In this document: one piece after another, positions 1 to 10,839 of the stretch
How positions within the stretch are numbered: the stretch's first letter is position 1
Layout: each line of letters starts with the position of its first letter
DNA from: Chrysoperla carnea
Taxonomy: Eukaryota; Arthropoda; Insecta; Neuroptera; Chrysopidae
Assembly (NCBI RefSeq): GCF_905475395.1
Contig: NC_058337.1
Span: 139,383,172 to 139,447,171, forward strand
DNA: 64,000 bases
Direction of reading: 5' to 3'
Translations under genes and position numbers: made by a program
Notes under the pieces: generated by a model
Databases searched by the model: none
Seen by the model: the letters and a program-made list of their open reading frames with translations, nothing else
What the model was told of the DNA's origin: nothing

Positions 1-160
1 TACCTCTACACTAGGAATTCCATCATCCCCTACTACACTCTAGATTAGTAGTTTTGAAAGCAATTCCGAGGTTAAGCCCCGGGCTTTCACTTCCAACTAA
101 CTAAACCGCCTACGCACTCTTTACGCCCAGTAATTCCGAACAACGCTAGCCCCCTCCGTC

Positions 161-196
<36 letters not shown>

Positions 197-273
197 TTTC
201 TGCAAGTAACGTCATTATCTTCCTTGCTAAAAGAGCTTTACAACCCTAGGGCCTTCATCACTCACTCGATATT

Positions 274-325
<52 letters not shown>

Positions 326-326
326 G

Positions 327-383
<57 letters not shown>

Positions 384-653
384 AGATCGCAGGCTTGGTG
401 AGCTATTACCTCACCAACTACCTAATCTGACGCGGGCTCATCCATCAGCGATAAATCTTTCCTCCGTAGAGAATATACGGTATTAGCTTTTATTTCTAAA
501 AGTTATTCCGTACTGATGGGCAGATTCCCGCGTGTTACTCACCCGTCTGCCACTAACTAATTGGAGCAAGCCCTAATTAGTCCGTTTGACTTGCATGTGT
601 TAAGCATACCGATAGCGTTCGTTCTGAGCCAGGATCAAACTCTCAAGTTTGAT
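1..653 (-). rRNA. rrs: 16S ribosomal RNA, 5' part (partial, runs off window start)
   Basis: This is the first ~650 nt of a bacterial small-subunit rRNA on the minus strand. The complement of the universal 27F site lies at 625-644, the complement of the 338 site (ACTGCTGCCTCCCGTGGGAG) at 311-330 and the complement of the 518 site at 161-177, in the right order and spacing. Every adjacent protein gene is rickettsial in type, and Rickettsia is known to keep 16S apart from 23S-5S, so a rickettsial origin is inferred. The 5' end is placed a few bases beyond the 27F site; the exact end is uncertain. I saw no obvious damage in this part, but without an alignment small changes would be missed. In a eukaryotic chromosome it would be non-functional. 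Confidence 0.95.
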
Positions 654-1057
654 CTTGTCAGTTTTACTTTAAAAAATTGACAGATTTAATTATCACTTTT
701 GTGATATGTATATGTTTACTGTCACTATCTATATTTAATTATTTACTTTTAAAAACAGCTGCGATTTTTTTCATTTGTCGCTCTCGATAGGTGTAGTTAT
801 AAGCAATATAATCGGACCTGTCAACTACAATTTTGAAATTATTTTTATTTTTATTTTATAACTTATTACTACCCAGTATAAATATTTTATTTCAAAAGCC
901 TTAAGAGCTGATTCTTAAAGGTTTTTTATATTTAATTACGTATTAAAATTTATTTTAAAAATTATAATTATTTTGCTTTAATTATAACAAAACTCAAAAA
1001 TTCACAGATATAATTATCTTTCATTTACTTTATTGCCACGTTTTACTGTTGATTCTT
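654..1057. other. AT-rich spacer upstream of 16S
   Basis: No coding region is visible. The 16S promoter and leader would lie here reading leftwards, but I cannot assign -35 and -10 boxes with confidence in such AT-rich DNA. Confidence 0.5.
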
Positions 1058-1567
1058 TTAATCTCTCCACATGACTTTTTTATCTGTCATTTTTTTCTTT
1101 TCTTGCCTTTGGACAACACGCTCATCAAGTTTTTTTTGATAATAATTTTTTGATGAAGATATACCTAAAGCACCTGACATTTTTCCAATAAGCTTATATA
1201 TTTTATCTTTAAACGGCAGTTTAAAATCTTTCATAGCTTCTTGACGATCTTGAGAAGCTTTGCTTTCTAAGTACTGATCTACTTTATTATGAGCAGCTAA
1301 TTTATTTTCTTTAAAGCACTTTGCTAATTGTGTTTGAACCTTTTTTAGTTCTTCTACCTGATTAGGATTTTGTAAATTTGCGTTATCTATAATATCTATT
1401 AAAGGTTTAATAGAATTTTGTTGCATCTATTTTGCTTCTTGTGCTTTTTTTATTTCAGACTCAAAACCTACTGCCATGCGTCGCTTTAGCTCCGATACAG
1501 GTGGTGCTTCTTGTACTTTCTTTGCTTCTTTTTGTGCTTTTGTTTTGGATTCAAAGTCTTTAGACAT
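1058..1567 (-). pseudogene. Small hypothetical rickettsial protein gene split by an in-frame amber codon
   Basis: One minus-strand frame runs from an ATG at 1567 for 46 codons, meets TAG at 1427-1429, and continues in the same frame with ATG at 1426 for 122 codons to 1058. The first part (starts MSKDFESKTKAQKEAKK) and the second (MQQNSIKPLIDIIDNAN...) are both lysine- and glutamine-rich, soluble and probably helical, with no membrane segment. Because the frame is unbroken either side of TAG, one ~168-aa ancestral gene with a CAG-to-TAG type change is likelier than two back-to-back genes, though a separate 122-aa gene is possible. I do not recognise the family; function unknown. Confidence 0.55.
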
Positions 1568-1620
1568 ATACTAACTTATTTATGTTAAAAAATTATACAA
1601 TACTTAATAAGTATCAATTA

Positions 1621-2180
1621 CTACCGTCTAAAGCCGGTAGTTTGGTTTACGCTTGCAAAGCAGATTAAAAGCGTAAACGCTAAAACTCTGATATTCTAAA
1701 ATCATCTTTTTTATGATATTCTTCTTGTTGCTCTATATACTTCTGTACTGCTTCTGAATTCACATTACCAACTGTAACAACAAAATACCATCTAGCCCAA
1801 AGATGTTGACCCCAATATCGCTTACGAAGTAGTTCAAATTCCTGTAGCAATTTACGACTACTCTTTCCTTTAATATATTGTAACACCCTAGATATTGAGA
1901 TACTCGGTGGAACTGATACTAATATATGAACATGATCAGGACTTATGCTGCCACTAATTATATCTATGTAATTAGCTGCACATATTTCCTGAATTACTTC
2001 CCTTGCTCTACTTGCTATTTGCCCAGTTAAAACTCTATACCTGTACTTTGTACAAAACACTATATGATACTTTAAATCATACAGGCTATGATGCCCTCTC
2101 CTATATTCCATCTCTTCCTCTAGTAACCTATTAGATAGATTATACTAAAGTGTTCGCCTAAAGGCGAGGGTGTTAACCCT
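1621..2180 (-). mobile_element. IS200-type insertion sequence
   Basis: The intact transposase gene (1680-2111) is bracketed by short subterminal palindromes of the kind IS200/IS605 elements use instead of terminal inverted repeats. On the 3' side are hairpins 1621-1640 (CTACCG/CGGTAG) and 1645-1654 with 1669-1678 (GTTTACGCTT/AAGCGTAAAC). On the 5' side are 2155-2166 (CGCCT/AGGCG) and 2167-2180 (AGGGT/ACCCT). The exact cleavage sites cannot be set by eye. No accessory TnpB gene is present. AT-rich non-coding DNA fills 2181-2428. Confidence 0.7.
1680..2111 (-). CDS. tnpA: IS200/IS605-family transposase TnpA (HUH/Y1), apparently intact
   Basis: A 143-aa protein of normal length for the single-domain Y1 transposases that move single-stranded DNA. 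The HUH metal-binding motif is visible as DHVHILV around residues 59-65, and the catalytic tyrosine lies in the C-terminal helix VQKYIEQQ near residue 125. The family N-terminal signature HSLYDLKYHIVFCTKYRYRV is present, as is the conserved LWARWYFVVTVG segment. It starts at ATG 2111 and the frame is open throughout, unlike most neighbouring bacterial genes, so it has either escaped mutation by chance or its neighbours decayed first. Confidence 0.9.
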   Translation of the reverse strand: MEYRRGHHSLYDLKYHIVFCTKYRYRVLTGQIASRAREVIQEICAANYIDIISGSISPDHVHILVSVPPSISISRVLQYIKGKSSRKLLQEFELLRKRYWGQHLWARWYFVVTVGNVNSEAVQKYIEQQEEYHKKDDFRISEF

Positions 2181-2428
2181 ATCCAACTTAACTACATAAA
2201 TATAAAATCTTAATCTAAGCTAATAAATATTAACTTTTTGACAATTATTTTAAATGATTGTTGTAAATAAAATTATTTATTCAGTAAATCCTCTAATAGT
2301 TTTTCCGATGGAATGCAGCCATTTAATAATAATTCGGAACTATGTAAATACTGGAAGAAATATTTATAGTGAAAATTACACTAGTTGTTGAGCCTTAAAT
2401 TATGGACTTTCTAAAGTTTTTAGAAAGC

Positions 2429-4250
2429 CTAATTAATTACATTTATTTCATGACGTTTTACCTTGAGCTTAAGCTCATCAAGGTTAAACCTAATATCAAT
2501 CACAGCTCCACCTGTCTCTCTATTTGCAATATCTAAAACACCGCAATGTTCTTCGACTATTCTTTTAACGATAGCAAGCCCTACTCCTATACCTTTACTT
2601 CTAGTAGTTACATAGCTTTCAGTAGCTTTACCTATTAGCTCTGGTGGAAATCCTCTGCCGTTATCTAGGACTGTAATTTTAATAAATTGCTCACTTGCAT
2701 TTACATTAATTTTTATTGCTGCTTGATTGCTTCCCTCTAATGATTCTTCAGCATTTTTAAGTAAATTTATCATTACTTGATTTATTTGAGTAGTATCACA
2801 CGTAAAATTAAATTGATCGATATTAGTTTCAAAACTATATAAAATATTATCATTAAGTAATTTACGTGCTTCTACAATATTATTAATTACGTAAATCAAA
2901 TCACAATTGGTAAATTTAGGTGCAGGAAGACGAGCAAAAAGAACAAATTCAGACACAATATTTTTAATATCATTAGTATGGCGAATAATCATTTTTAAAT
3001 AATTCTCGAACTCTGCCCTTTCTTTAATTTCAGGACTAAATTTTTTAAGCAATCTTTCAAAAAAAAAAAGCAAGCAAAATAGGTGTTAACGGATTTTTTA
3101 TCTCATGTGCTACTTTTTTTGTTACATCCGACCAAGCTAATGCACGTTGTGCTATTACTAAATCCCTTTGCTGGCGTGAAAGCTGCTTAATCATTCTATT
3201 AAATGCAGCATAAAGCGTTCCTATTTCGTCTTTATCTACTTCATTCTCTGGAACTTGCACTGTTAGGTCCCCACTTTTTACTTTATCAGTTGCAATAACC
3301 AACTTCTTAATAGGATTTACTATCTTAGCAGTAACTATAACACCAAAACTTATCGCTATTAAAAGAAGTAGTAAGGCAATAAAGATAAAAATAATTGAAA
3401 ATTTTATTTGTATATTTCCTATTTGATTTTTAAGACGATGATACTCCGCTGCTGCTGCATTTATATGATCAATAATTTTATTATCAATTAACCTACCAAC
3501 TAATAAATATACATCATTATATTCTTTCAATTTTATCAGCATTCTTATTTTAGTTGGATCAGATTTTACTTCTACAGGCTCACAAGAATCTGCTTTTTTA
3601 ATTAAATGTGCAGTAAATGACAGGGAAAAACTTAAATAGCTATTAGCAATTATTGTATTAGTCGACTTATTTAACACTATTGCTTCATCAAGGGATCTCA
3701 TTTCTGCTTCGGTGTTTAATGTCTTAGTAAACAAAGCGGGGTTATGAATTAAATCATAATACATATCACTTAAATCTTCAGCAACAGCGAGTGCTGTTTC
3801 TCGTAATTGCAATTAATGCTCAGCAATATAAGAATCAGCAACCATTATAGATTGATCAAGTACCACAGAAATTTTTCGATCGAACCAAGCTTGAATACTA
3901 AGATTTAAAAAATAAGCAGAAGATATTGAAACGATTATAGTGGGAATAGCAGCAGCTAGACTAAATGCAACTACTATACGATTTTCTAACTTAGAAGTAT
4001 TTTGATCGCTATTTTTAAAGAAAAAACTTTGGCAAAATTTGCGAGTTAATAATATGCCAAGAACTAAGAAAATTATTAAATCAATTAATAAAAACCAAAT
4101 CACTTTACTAGAATTAACTGCACCATTTTTTGTGCCGATAGATATTGTGTAATAAGCGAAATAAGAGAAAATAATAGCTATTGCGACTAAAATACCTATA
4201 AATCTTTTACTATAGAGATATTTAAATAAAAATATTTTTAATTTCGGCAT
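2429..4250 (-). pseudogene. ntrY: NtrY-like membrane sensor histidine kinase, broken
   Basis: The three pieces together match an NtrY-type kinase of the usual ~600 aa. Piece 1 (4250-3813, 145 aa) has two or three N-terminal membrane helices and stops at an in-frame TAA (3813-3815). The frame resumes directly after it (3812-3057) with the periplasmic sensor, another membrane helix, a HAMP segment (IVNPIKKLVIATDKVKSGDL) and the H-box HEIKNPLTP. A run of A in the coding strand at about 3058-3069 then shifts the frame, and piece 3 (3073-2429) carries the N-box NLLKNAEES, the G1 box DNGRGFP and the G2 box GIGVGLAIV. In bacteria it would phosphorylate an NtrX-type regulator. One nonsense change plus one frameshift make it a pseudogene. 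Confidence 0.88.
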
Positions 4251-4309
4251 CTTGCTATCTTAAAATCTTAATTCGTTTGTTATTTTAACGTGTTGCATGG
4301 CTCGTAAAT

Positions 4310-4406
4310 CGTCATTGCGAGCGACCAAAGGAAGCGCGTGGCAATCTCATGAATTAGAACTCCTAAGATTGCCACGTCGAGGCTTCGCGTCTTCCTCGCA
4401 ATGACG
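4310..4406. repeat. Rickettsia-type palindromic repeat between ntrY and pccA
   Basis: A ~97-bp palindrome. The outer arms CGTCATTGCGAG (4310-4321) and CTCGCAATGACG (4395-4406) are perfect complements, and inside them GTGGCAATCT pairs with AGATTGCCAC. Length, palindromy and intergenic placement fit the Rickettsia palindromic elements; the subclass is not assigned. Confidence 0.75.
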
Positions 4407-4523
4407 ACTATCCATCCACGCAAGCAAGTCTCACGCAGGAATAACATTGACTATAATAACAAAAAACGCTAGAAATACCACTATTTCTAGCTTTTATGCT
4501 TTCTAATAAATGAAGATGGTAAT

Positions 4524-5754
4524 TTAATTAAATTCAAGCAGCATCTGACCTTTGACCACATTATCCTTTTCACTTACGAAAATTTTAGCTATTTTCCCGT
4601 CACGTTCGGCTAAAATGATATTTTCCATTTTCATAGCGGTTAAGATCATAATTTCCTGCCCTATTGTTACTTCTTGTCCTTCTTTCACTTTAATTGATGC
4701 AATTTGACCGTTAAGAGGAGCTTGCAGTTCAGAATTTTCTTCTGTTACTACTTTCGAAACCATTAACCCTTCAAGTTCTGAAATACGAGGAGAACGAACG
4801 AAGGCTTTTACGCTAATACCAGCATGTGATAGTAAATAACCAGTTCTGATATTTTCAATTTTAATATTTGTCTTTTTGCCATTAATTATGGCTACAAAAA
4901 GCTCATTACCTAAATTCCAGTTACTACGAATATATATTCGGTCACTTTCATGGCGTATATTATAGCCATTTTCAACAGGCGTAATTAGCACGGGGAATAA
5001 TTTATCGTCAATCGTTACCACCCATCTAGTACCGATTTTATTAGCTTGGTTATTGATATTTCCAGAAATTGAAGAGGCACGTCTTTGCTCAGATATATAA
5101 ATAAAAATAGCGGTTGCTAAAAATACTCCCGTTACTTCTGATGTTAGACTTGCACCGGAAAACCCATCTGGATATTCTTCTTGAATAAAGGCAGTAGAAA
5201 TATCACCGCTAACAAAACGAGGATGTAGCATTACTGCTTCTAAGAAGCTGATATTATGAGAAATACCATTAATAATGTAAGAACTTAAAACAGAACGCAT
5301 TACCTCAATTGCCTGCTCTCATGTTTCGCCGTAAGTACATAATTTTGCGATCATCGAATCGTAGAACATGCTAACTTCACCGCCAAGTCCAATGCCGGTA
5401 TCTATACGAATATTTGGGCTTTTTATAGGTTCAGAATACGCCGTAATCCTACCACTTGAAGGCAAGAAACCACGACTTGGATTTTCAGCACAAATTCGTG
5501 ACTCAAACGCCCAACCTTTTAACTTTACATCATCTTGTGTAAATGATAATTTTTTACCGGCAGCAATTTTTATCATTTCCTCAACGATATCTATACCAGT
5601 TATTAATTCAGTAACAGGGTGTTCTACCTGCAATCTCGTATTCATTTCTAAGAAATAGAAATTCTTCTCACTATCTACTATAAACTCAACAGTACCTGCT
5701 GAATAATATCCTACCTTTTTGGATAAAGATATTACTTGCCTATACATTTCTTGC
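4524..5754 (-). pseudogene. pccA: Propionyl/acetyl-CoA carboxylase biotin-containing subunit, 3' part
   Basis: C-terminal part of the biotin carboxylase/BCCP subunit. From 5754 down it encodes the rest of the ATP-grasp biotin carboxylase domain (YYSAGTVEFIVDSEKNFYFL, MNTRLQVEHPVTE), then meets an in-frame TGA at 5319-5321 (after YGET, before EQAIEVMRS), and continues in the same frame to the C-terminal biotinyl domain, whose acceptor motif AMKMEN is intact near the end (KGQMLLEFN, stop at 4524). In the bacterium PccA and PccB convert propionyl-CoA to methylmalonyl-CoA. The TGA fits a CGA-to-TGA change. The rest of the gene lies at 14664-15434, across the BEL retrotransposon. Confidence 0.93.
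5750..5754. repeat. Target-site duplication CTTGC (left)
   Basis: These five bases directly precede the left LTR (TGTTGGGG...) and recur at 14664-14668 right after the second LTR (...CCCTAACA). Removing the element and one copy restores a continuous pccA frame at the GCAAG of IRQ|EMYRQ. Five bases is the usual duplication for BEL/Pao integration. Confidence 0.93.
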
Positions 5755-6713
5755 TGTTGGGGCGTTGATCGCTGGTTCACAAAAAATAAAATATTTCCCA
5801 ACACTTAGCGATTTTAAGAATGTTTTCGAAATTTGGACTGTATGAAAAAAAATATGTACTCACCAGTTTTTTATGCAGGTTGATGGTAGAAGAATAAAAG
5901 TTGTTATTTAAAAGGTTTGATATGGATAAAATCAGGAAGAAGGGAATTTAGGGTAATTAATCAAACCTTTACGTTGAATTTGTGGTTTTTATTACTGTTG
6001 GTTATTGACTTTTGATTGCTGCGCCTTTCTTTATATGTCGAAGATTGCAAGGATAAACTTCCAGCCCGTGGGCCATTCGAGTAATATCGAATACGCGTAA
6101 AATCTCGATGGCGCGAAAAATATGTAAAATGTTTAATGCACTGCACTAAAACTATGGTTCACTGACAACTATTCGAATATGAATTCAAAATTAAACTTGA
6201 TTATCAAGATAAATATCGATTTCGAAATTAAACTTTAACACATTGTTAAATAGCAAATTTAAATGTAGAAAACCACGCGTTTCTACATTGAAAAACAAAA
6301 ACTTGAGATTGAAACTTTGAAAAGAAAACAGAATCACTGACTCGACAATGTTTAAATTACATTTAGATTGATTTAATTCAATCAATCGAAAGAAAAAAGA
6401 TCCATTTAGATCGAGAAACGAATTAATTATATTTTTAGATTGATTAATCAAATCAACCGAAAGAAATGATCCATTCAGATCAAGAAACGAATTAATTGTG
6501 TTAAAAAAAGTAAAGAGTTATAAACTCATTGGGTCGGCTCCGAAACCGACCCGTTTGAAAATACGTAAACAACTTATACAGCACACAGAATACTGTAATA
6601 GGAACGCTGTTATTGGCGGATGTTTTGACAACGTCAGTTGGTGCCAACTTAGTATTAATTGAAATCACTAAAGAAAAAAAATAAAAACAGTAACTTGTGA
6701 AATGTCCCTAACA
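5755..6713 (-). repeat. BEL element LTR (3' LTR in element orientation)
   Basis: 959 bp, beginning TGTTGGGG and ending CCCTAACA (short inverted termini). It matches 13709-14663 base for base in the stretches I compared, apart from a 4-bp difference (CAGCACACAG here, CAGCAG there, near 6578). Confidence 0.93.
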
Positions 6714-6914
6714 TAAGTCGCCCCCCCAAATTCGATAGAATTTGAGCCTACCTAAACAAAAAGGGAAAAATTCAGTTACATGGGACCGAACAAATTGAAA
6801 ATGTCAACAATGTACATGAAAGAAGAGAAAACAAAGAATATTTGAAATCTAACGGATAAAATATTTGAATTACAAAAAAAATGAATAAATGGGGGAGCGA
6901 AGGATGAAATGGGA
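6714..6914 (-). other. BEL 3' untranslated region with G-rich purine tract
   Basis: Lies between the pol stop and the 3' LTR. In element orientation a run of seven G (plus-strand C run at 6721-6727) sits about 7 bp before the LTR, the usual place for the polypurine tract that primes plus-strand synthesis, although here a few non-purines lie between it and the LTR. Confidence 0.5.
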
Positions 6915-9900
6915 TTACTCGATCGACCCACGCAGTGGAAGCAATCTGGCGACCGCCCGAGTAACTACTTGCTGATCCGCAAGTTTTAAATCGGCAACAC
7001 GAGGTATACCGTCTGCAGACATGTGAAGTCTGATTATACGACCAATAGGCCAAGAAAGTGGGGAAGTTTGATCCCCTTTTACTAATACGACATCCCCAAC
7101 CTCAGGGGTGGCGGCAGGCGATTTCCATTTGTTTCTTTGAATTAAAGTATTTAAATACTCTTTAGACCAACGCTTCCAAAAACTTTGAACCAAGCGTCGC
7201 AGGTTCAACCAACGGTCACGAACGGGCTGTTCACAAGGTGGGTAACGTTCGGGCAACGAGGTCAAGGGGGTGCCGGTAAGAAAGTGTCCAGGAGTTAAAT
7301 AAGACGATGCCTCAGAAGGATCAGCAGGCAGATCGCACAGTGGGCGACTGTTCAACACCGCTTCAATGCGGGCGAATATCGTGAAATAATCTTCAACGGA
7401 ATAGGAAGATTCCTTGAACATGCGTTTGAGGAGCGATTTAGCGGATTTGACGCCAGCTTCCCATAAACCCCCGAACCAAGGTGCATACGCACAGTTGAAA
7501 TGCCATTGTACACTTTTAAGAGACAAATAATCGGAGATATTCTCGCGATTTTCTTCTAAGAAAATAGAAATTTCATTTAAAAGGCGTGAGGCGCCAAGAA
7601 AATTCCGACCTTGATCGGAATATATGTCGGATGGAAGACTCCGACGAGCTACAAATCGATCCAGTGCTGCTAGAAAGCATTGAGTAGTGAGTTCTGAAGC
7701 GAACTCAAGATGAACACATTTTGTGGAAAAGCACACAAAAATGCAGAGATAACCTTTTGTTAAACGAGGTTTACGTGGGTTGCCGGATTTAACAACGAAA
7801 GGACCGGCGAAGTCGACTCCGGTATGAGAAAATGGTTTCGAGGGGGTGACTCGAGATTCGGGTAAAGCGGCCATTTGAGGCGCGAAGGGCACAGCACGGA
7901 ATCTGTAGCATGTGGGACAGTTACGGATCACTTTCCGAACAAGACCACGAAGCCCGGGAATCCAATAAAGAGCTTGAACAGAAGCTTGGACTGCTCTGGG
8001 CCCAGAATGAAGAGAACACAAATGAGCATGAACGCATATTAATTGGGAGATGTGTGCCACTTTGGGCAACAAAATGGGGTGCTTGGAAGCTGAAGAGAGT
8101 GGGGAGTGGTCGAGGCGACCACCCACTCTAATTATGGAAGAAGAATCTAAAAACGGACTGAGCGAGCTGAGACTGCCTTTAAGAGCTTTATGAGCGGATA
8201 ACAAATGAATTTCGGAGGAATAATAATGTTTCTGAGTTATATGAATGATTTTGATTTTCGCAAAATCTAATTCAGTGACGGACAACGGACCAGAAATGGG
8301 TTCTAGATGCTGTAGGCGTGCTTTACACTGTTTGATGAAACGAAGCATCCATGCGACTACTCGGATCAAACGCGTCCATGACGAAAAGCGAGAAAATAAT
8401 TCTAACATTTGATCCGGAGTAATTAAATTGGCTGCGAGAGCCAAGGGTTTAATTTCAGGCAGCTCAGCAATATTGGAAATTGTATCCGTAAAAGGAGGAG
8501 GCCACTGACTGAGAGGCTCCGAAATTAGCGATGGTCCGTGAAACCACAAGTTATGTTGAGTTGATTTGCAAAACTGATCAGGGGTCAGTCCGCGAGATGC
8601 GATATCAGCAGGGTTGACAGAAGTGTGAATGTAAGACCAGCACATTTGTTGAGTGGTTTGTTGAATGGCTACAACACGATTGGCAACGTAAACTTTGAGT
8701 AAATGTGGAGGAGTGTTGAGCCAATATAAAACGATGTGAGCATCGGTGAATAAACGTGGGGGAATTTTGAACAAATTCGGCATAGTTTGACGGACAGACG
8801 AGACGAGTTTGCTAAGCAGAAGTGCTCCGCAGAGTTCCAGGCGCGGTATGCTCAGGGTTTTCAATGGAGCTACCTTAGTTTTAGCAGCAAATAAATTGGA
8901 TGTTATTGCATATCCATCATCACAACAGAGATAAAGCACAGCTGCGTATCCAAGCTGACTAGCGTCAGAGAAACCGGCCAACCATACCGACCTACTTTCT
9001 GAAGGAGCAATAAAACGGGGAATGCGAATTTGAGCTACTAGATACATGTTTTGTTGATGGAGGTCCCAAATTTGACGAATATGTGGAGATACAGGGTCGT
9101 CCCACCCTGAGTGATCTAACCATAACTTTTGCAGAATACACTTCAAGCTAAAGGTAATAGGTGCTAAAAAACCCAAAGGATCATACACTCCTGCCACATG
9201 TGAAAGCAAAGTGCGTTTTGTCAAAACGTTTTCGAATGATTTAAATTGAAATAGAAAACTATCTGTGTTTGGGTCCCACAGCAGCCCAAGTATTTTGAAC
9301 ACAGTCTCCGTTTCGAACACAAATGGCGTCTCGATGTGATCTACAGGGAGATCAGCTAATATGGAAGGATCGTTGCTAGTCCATTTTCGCAACTCAAAAC
9401 CTCCCCTACTCATTAAAGTTTGTAATTGTGTCATTAAAGTTTTGGCTTGTTCAGGAGACGAAGCACCAGTAATAATATCATCAACGTAAGTGTTGTGCAG
9501 AAGGGCTTGAGAAGCCAAAGGATAATGATTGCCTTCGTCGATAACTAATTGTTTTAGGCACCTTTGTGCAAGAAAAGCGGAAGGAACTAAGCCGTATGTT
9601 ACGGTATTTAGTTCAAATTCAACGACGTCGGATTCAGTGGATGGTCGGTAAAATATATGCTGATAAATGCGATCTTCTGGACGTACCAAAATTTGTCGAT
9701 ACATTTGACGTATATCAGAACACAAGGCTATTGCGTTAAAACGGAATGAATAAAGGATATCCGAGATATCGTTTTGTAATTTAGGACCGGCCAACAATAA
9801 TGAATTTAAAGAAATTTTGTTATAACCTGGGTCCGATGCGTTAAAAACAACACGTAATTTGGTGGATGTACTAGTGTCCTTAGTGACACAATGATGGGGA

Positions 9901-10625
9901 ATTATATAACCTGATGAGTTAGTTGCCTTTGACATGTGACATAATGAAATGTATTCATCCATGAATTCGGTGTACGCCTTGTATTTTTCTGGAAATTTAG
10001 ACAATCTTTTTTCCAAATTAATAAAGGAAGCGAATGAACGCTCCTTGTTGAAAAGGGCAGGGAGGCTGCCCGGACGAAACGGAAGAGCGACAATGTATCG
10101 ACCCGTTGAGTCACGCGAATGCGTGTCTTTAAAATGGCGTTCCGCCAAAATATCTGAAGGATTTGAGGGGATGGAAACCGAAACTTCTTCAGTTTCCCAA
10201 AAATTTTGTAAGTGATCACTTATTTGAGCAGTGCTCAGGAGTGAAATGGGTTGAGTAGGGGGGTTGCCCTCAACAGGACCAATAATCAACCATCCAAAAA
10301 TACTGTTTATGGCGGAAGGGAATCCCTGAATATTTTGAGAATCCGTACATGACAATATAGAGGGGAACAAATCTGCCCCTATTAAGAAATCCACGGGGGA
10401 TGATTTATAAAATTGACTATCTGCCAATTTGAGTGACGTGAAGCGACTGATGACTTCTTGAGATAATTCAATTGAAGGTAAATTTAACGAAATAGTAGAC
10501 ATGACATAAGCAGTTGTAGAGACTTTTATGTCAGAATATTTTGACTTTAAAATACACGAAACCGTACCATGACAAGAGGTTTCGGTGGCGCCAATACCAG
10601 AAATTTGAGTTGAATTTACCTTCAA
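6915..10625 (-). CDS. pol: BEL/Pao Pol polyprotein (protease C-terminal part, reverse transcriptase, RNase H, integrase)
   Basis: An open frame of 1,236 aa. In order: the end of the DUF1758-like aspartic protease with its LIGADL motif (residues ~1-130); reverse transcriptase from about residue 200, with NASDPG..., the QMYRQI motif and the catalytic YVDDII near residue 380; RNase H-like region around FSDASQLGYAA and LFTDAH; an integrase zinc-binding HHCC (HAHLC...CPTC), and a DDE core with GVDFAGP, YSDQGRNFLGA and GGLWEAGVKSAK near residue 1050. It functions in cDNA synthesis and integration in the capsid-like particle. The start is artificial: the sequence STQI at its N-terminus also ends gag, so gag and pol were once one frame, now split by the block at 10626-11360. 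No internal stop. Confidence 0.93.
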   Translation of the reverse strand: MKVNSTQISGIGATETSCHGTVSCILKSKYSDIKVSTTAYVMSTISLNLPSIELSQEVISRFTSLKLADSQFYKSSPVDFLIGADLFPSILSCTDSQNIQGFPSAINSIFGWLIIGPVEGNPPTQPISLLSTAQISDHLQNFWETEEVSVSIPSNPSDILAERHFKDTHSRDSTGRYIVALPFRPGSLPALFNKERSFASFINLEKRLSKFPEKYKAYTEFMDEYISLCHMSKATNSSGYIIPHHCVTKDTSTSTKLRVVFNASDPGYNKISLNSLLLAGPKLQNDISDILYSFRFNAIALCSDIRQMYRQILVRPEDRIYQHIFYRPSTESDVVEFELNTVTYGLVPSAFLAQRCLKQLVIDEGNHYPLASQALLHNTYVDDIITGASSPEQAKTLMTQLQTLMSRGGFELRKWTSNDPSILADLPVDHIETPFVFETETVFKILGLLWDPNTDSFLFQFKSFENVLTKRTLLSHVAGVYDPLGFLAPITFSLKCILQKLWLDHSGWDDPVSPHIRQIWDLHQQNMYLVAQIRIPRFIAPSESRSVWLAGFSDASQLGYAAVLYLCCDDGYAITSNLFAAKTKVAPLKTLSIPRLELCGALLLSKLVSSVRQTMPNLFKIPPRLFTDAHIVLYWLNTPPHLLKVYVANRVVAIQQTTQQMCWSYIHTSVNPADIASRGLTPDQFCKSTQHNLWFHGPSLISEPLSQWPPPFTDTISNIAELPEIKPLALAANLITPDQMLELFSRFSSWTRLIRVVAWMLRFIKQCKARLQHLEPISGPLSVTELDFAKIKIIHITQKHYYSSEIHLLSAHKALKGSLSSLSPFLDSSSIIRVGGRLDHSPLSSASKHPILLPKVAHISQLICVHAHLCSLHSGPRAVQASVQALYWIPGLRGLVRKVIRNCPTCYRFRAVPFAPQMAALPESRVTPSKPFSHTGVDFAGPFVVKSGNPRKPRLTKGYLCIFVCFSTKCVHLEFASELTTQCFLAALDRFVARRSLPSDIYSDQGRNFLGASRLLNEISIFLEENRENISDYLSLKSVQWHFNCAYAPWFGGLWEAGVKSAKSLLKRMFKESSYSVEDYFTIFARIEAVLNSRPLCDLPADPSEASSYLTPGHFLTGTPLTSLPERYPPCEQPVRDRWLNLRRLVQSFWKRWSKEYLNTLIQRNKWKSPAATPEVGDVVLVKGDQTSPLSWPIGRIIRLHMSADGIPRVADLKLADQQVVTRAVARLLPLRGSIE

Positions 10626-10812
10626 TTGAATTATCTCAAGAAGTCATCAGTCGCTTCACGTCACTCAAATTGGCAGATAGTCAATTTTATAAATCATCCC
10701 CCGTGGATTTCTTAATAGGGGCAGATTTGTTCCCCTCTATATTGTCATGTACGGATTCTCAAAATATTCAGGGATTCCCTTCCGCCATAAACAGTATTTT
10801 TGGATGGTTGAT
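10285..10812. repeat. 200-bp inverted duplication at the 5' end of pol
   Basis: Arm A is 10285-10484, part of pol on the minus strand. Arm B is 10613-10812, the same sequence on the plus strand (encoding the same peptide, e.g. LPSIELSQEVISRF and SPVDFLIGADLF). A 128-bp spacer separates them. The arms are identical as far as I compared. Arm B ends in GGATGGTTG, where an unrelated primer-binding site and LTR follow. Confidence 0.85.
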
Positions 10813-10817
10813 GGTTG

Positions 10818-10835
10818 ATCCGGCTCGAAGGACCA
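10818..10835 (-). promoter_or_regulatory. Primer-binding site of a second, nested BEL LTR
   Basis: On the minus strand it reads TGGTCCTTCGAGCCGGAT, four bases (TTTT) after the LTR-type terminus ...CCCCAACA. It is complementary to a tRNA 3' end finishing in CCA. It differs from the PBS of the main element (13687-13704), so it comes from a different BEL lineage. The LTR-derived block ends exactly here. Confidence 0.7.
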
Positions 10836-10839
10836 AAAA

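Noticed and set aside
224-486. Open frames inside the 16S region
   Set aside because: They lie across the conserved rRNA sequence on the opposite strand and are chance frames.
4310-4406. CRISPR or riboswitch-like structure
   Set aside because: The palindrome is a single unit with no spacers or repeats in array; it fits Rickettsia palindromic elements.
5961-6451. Open frames repeated in both BEL LTRs (again at 13915-14405)
   Set aside because: They recur only because the LTR is duplicated; they have no protein-like features and BEL LTRs do not encode proteins.
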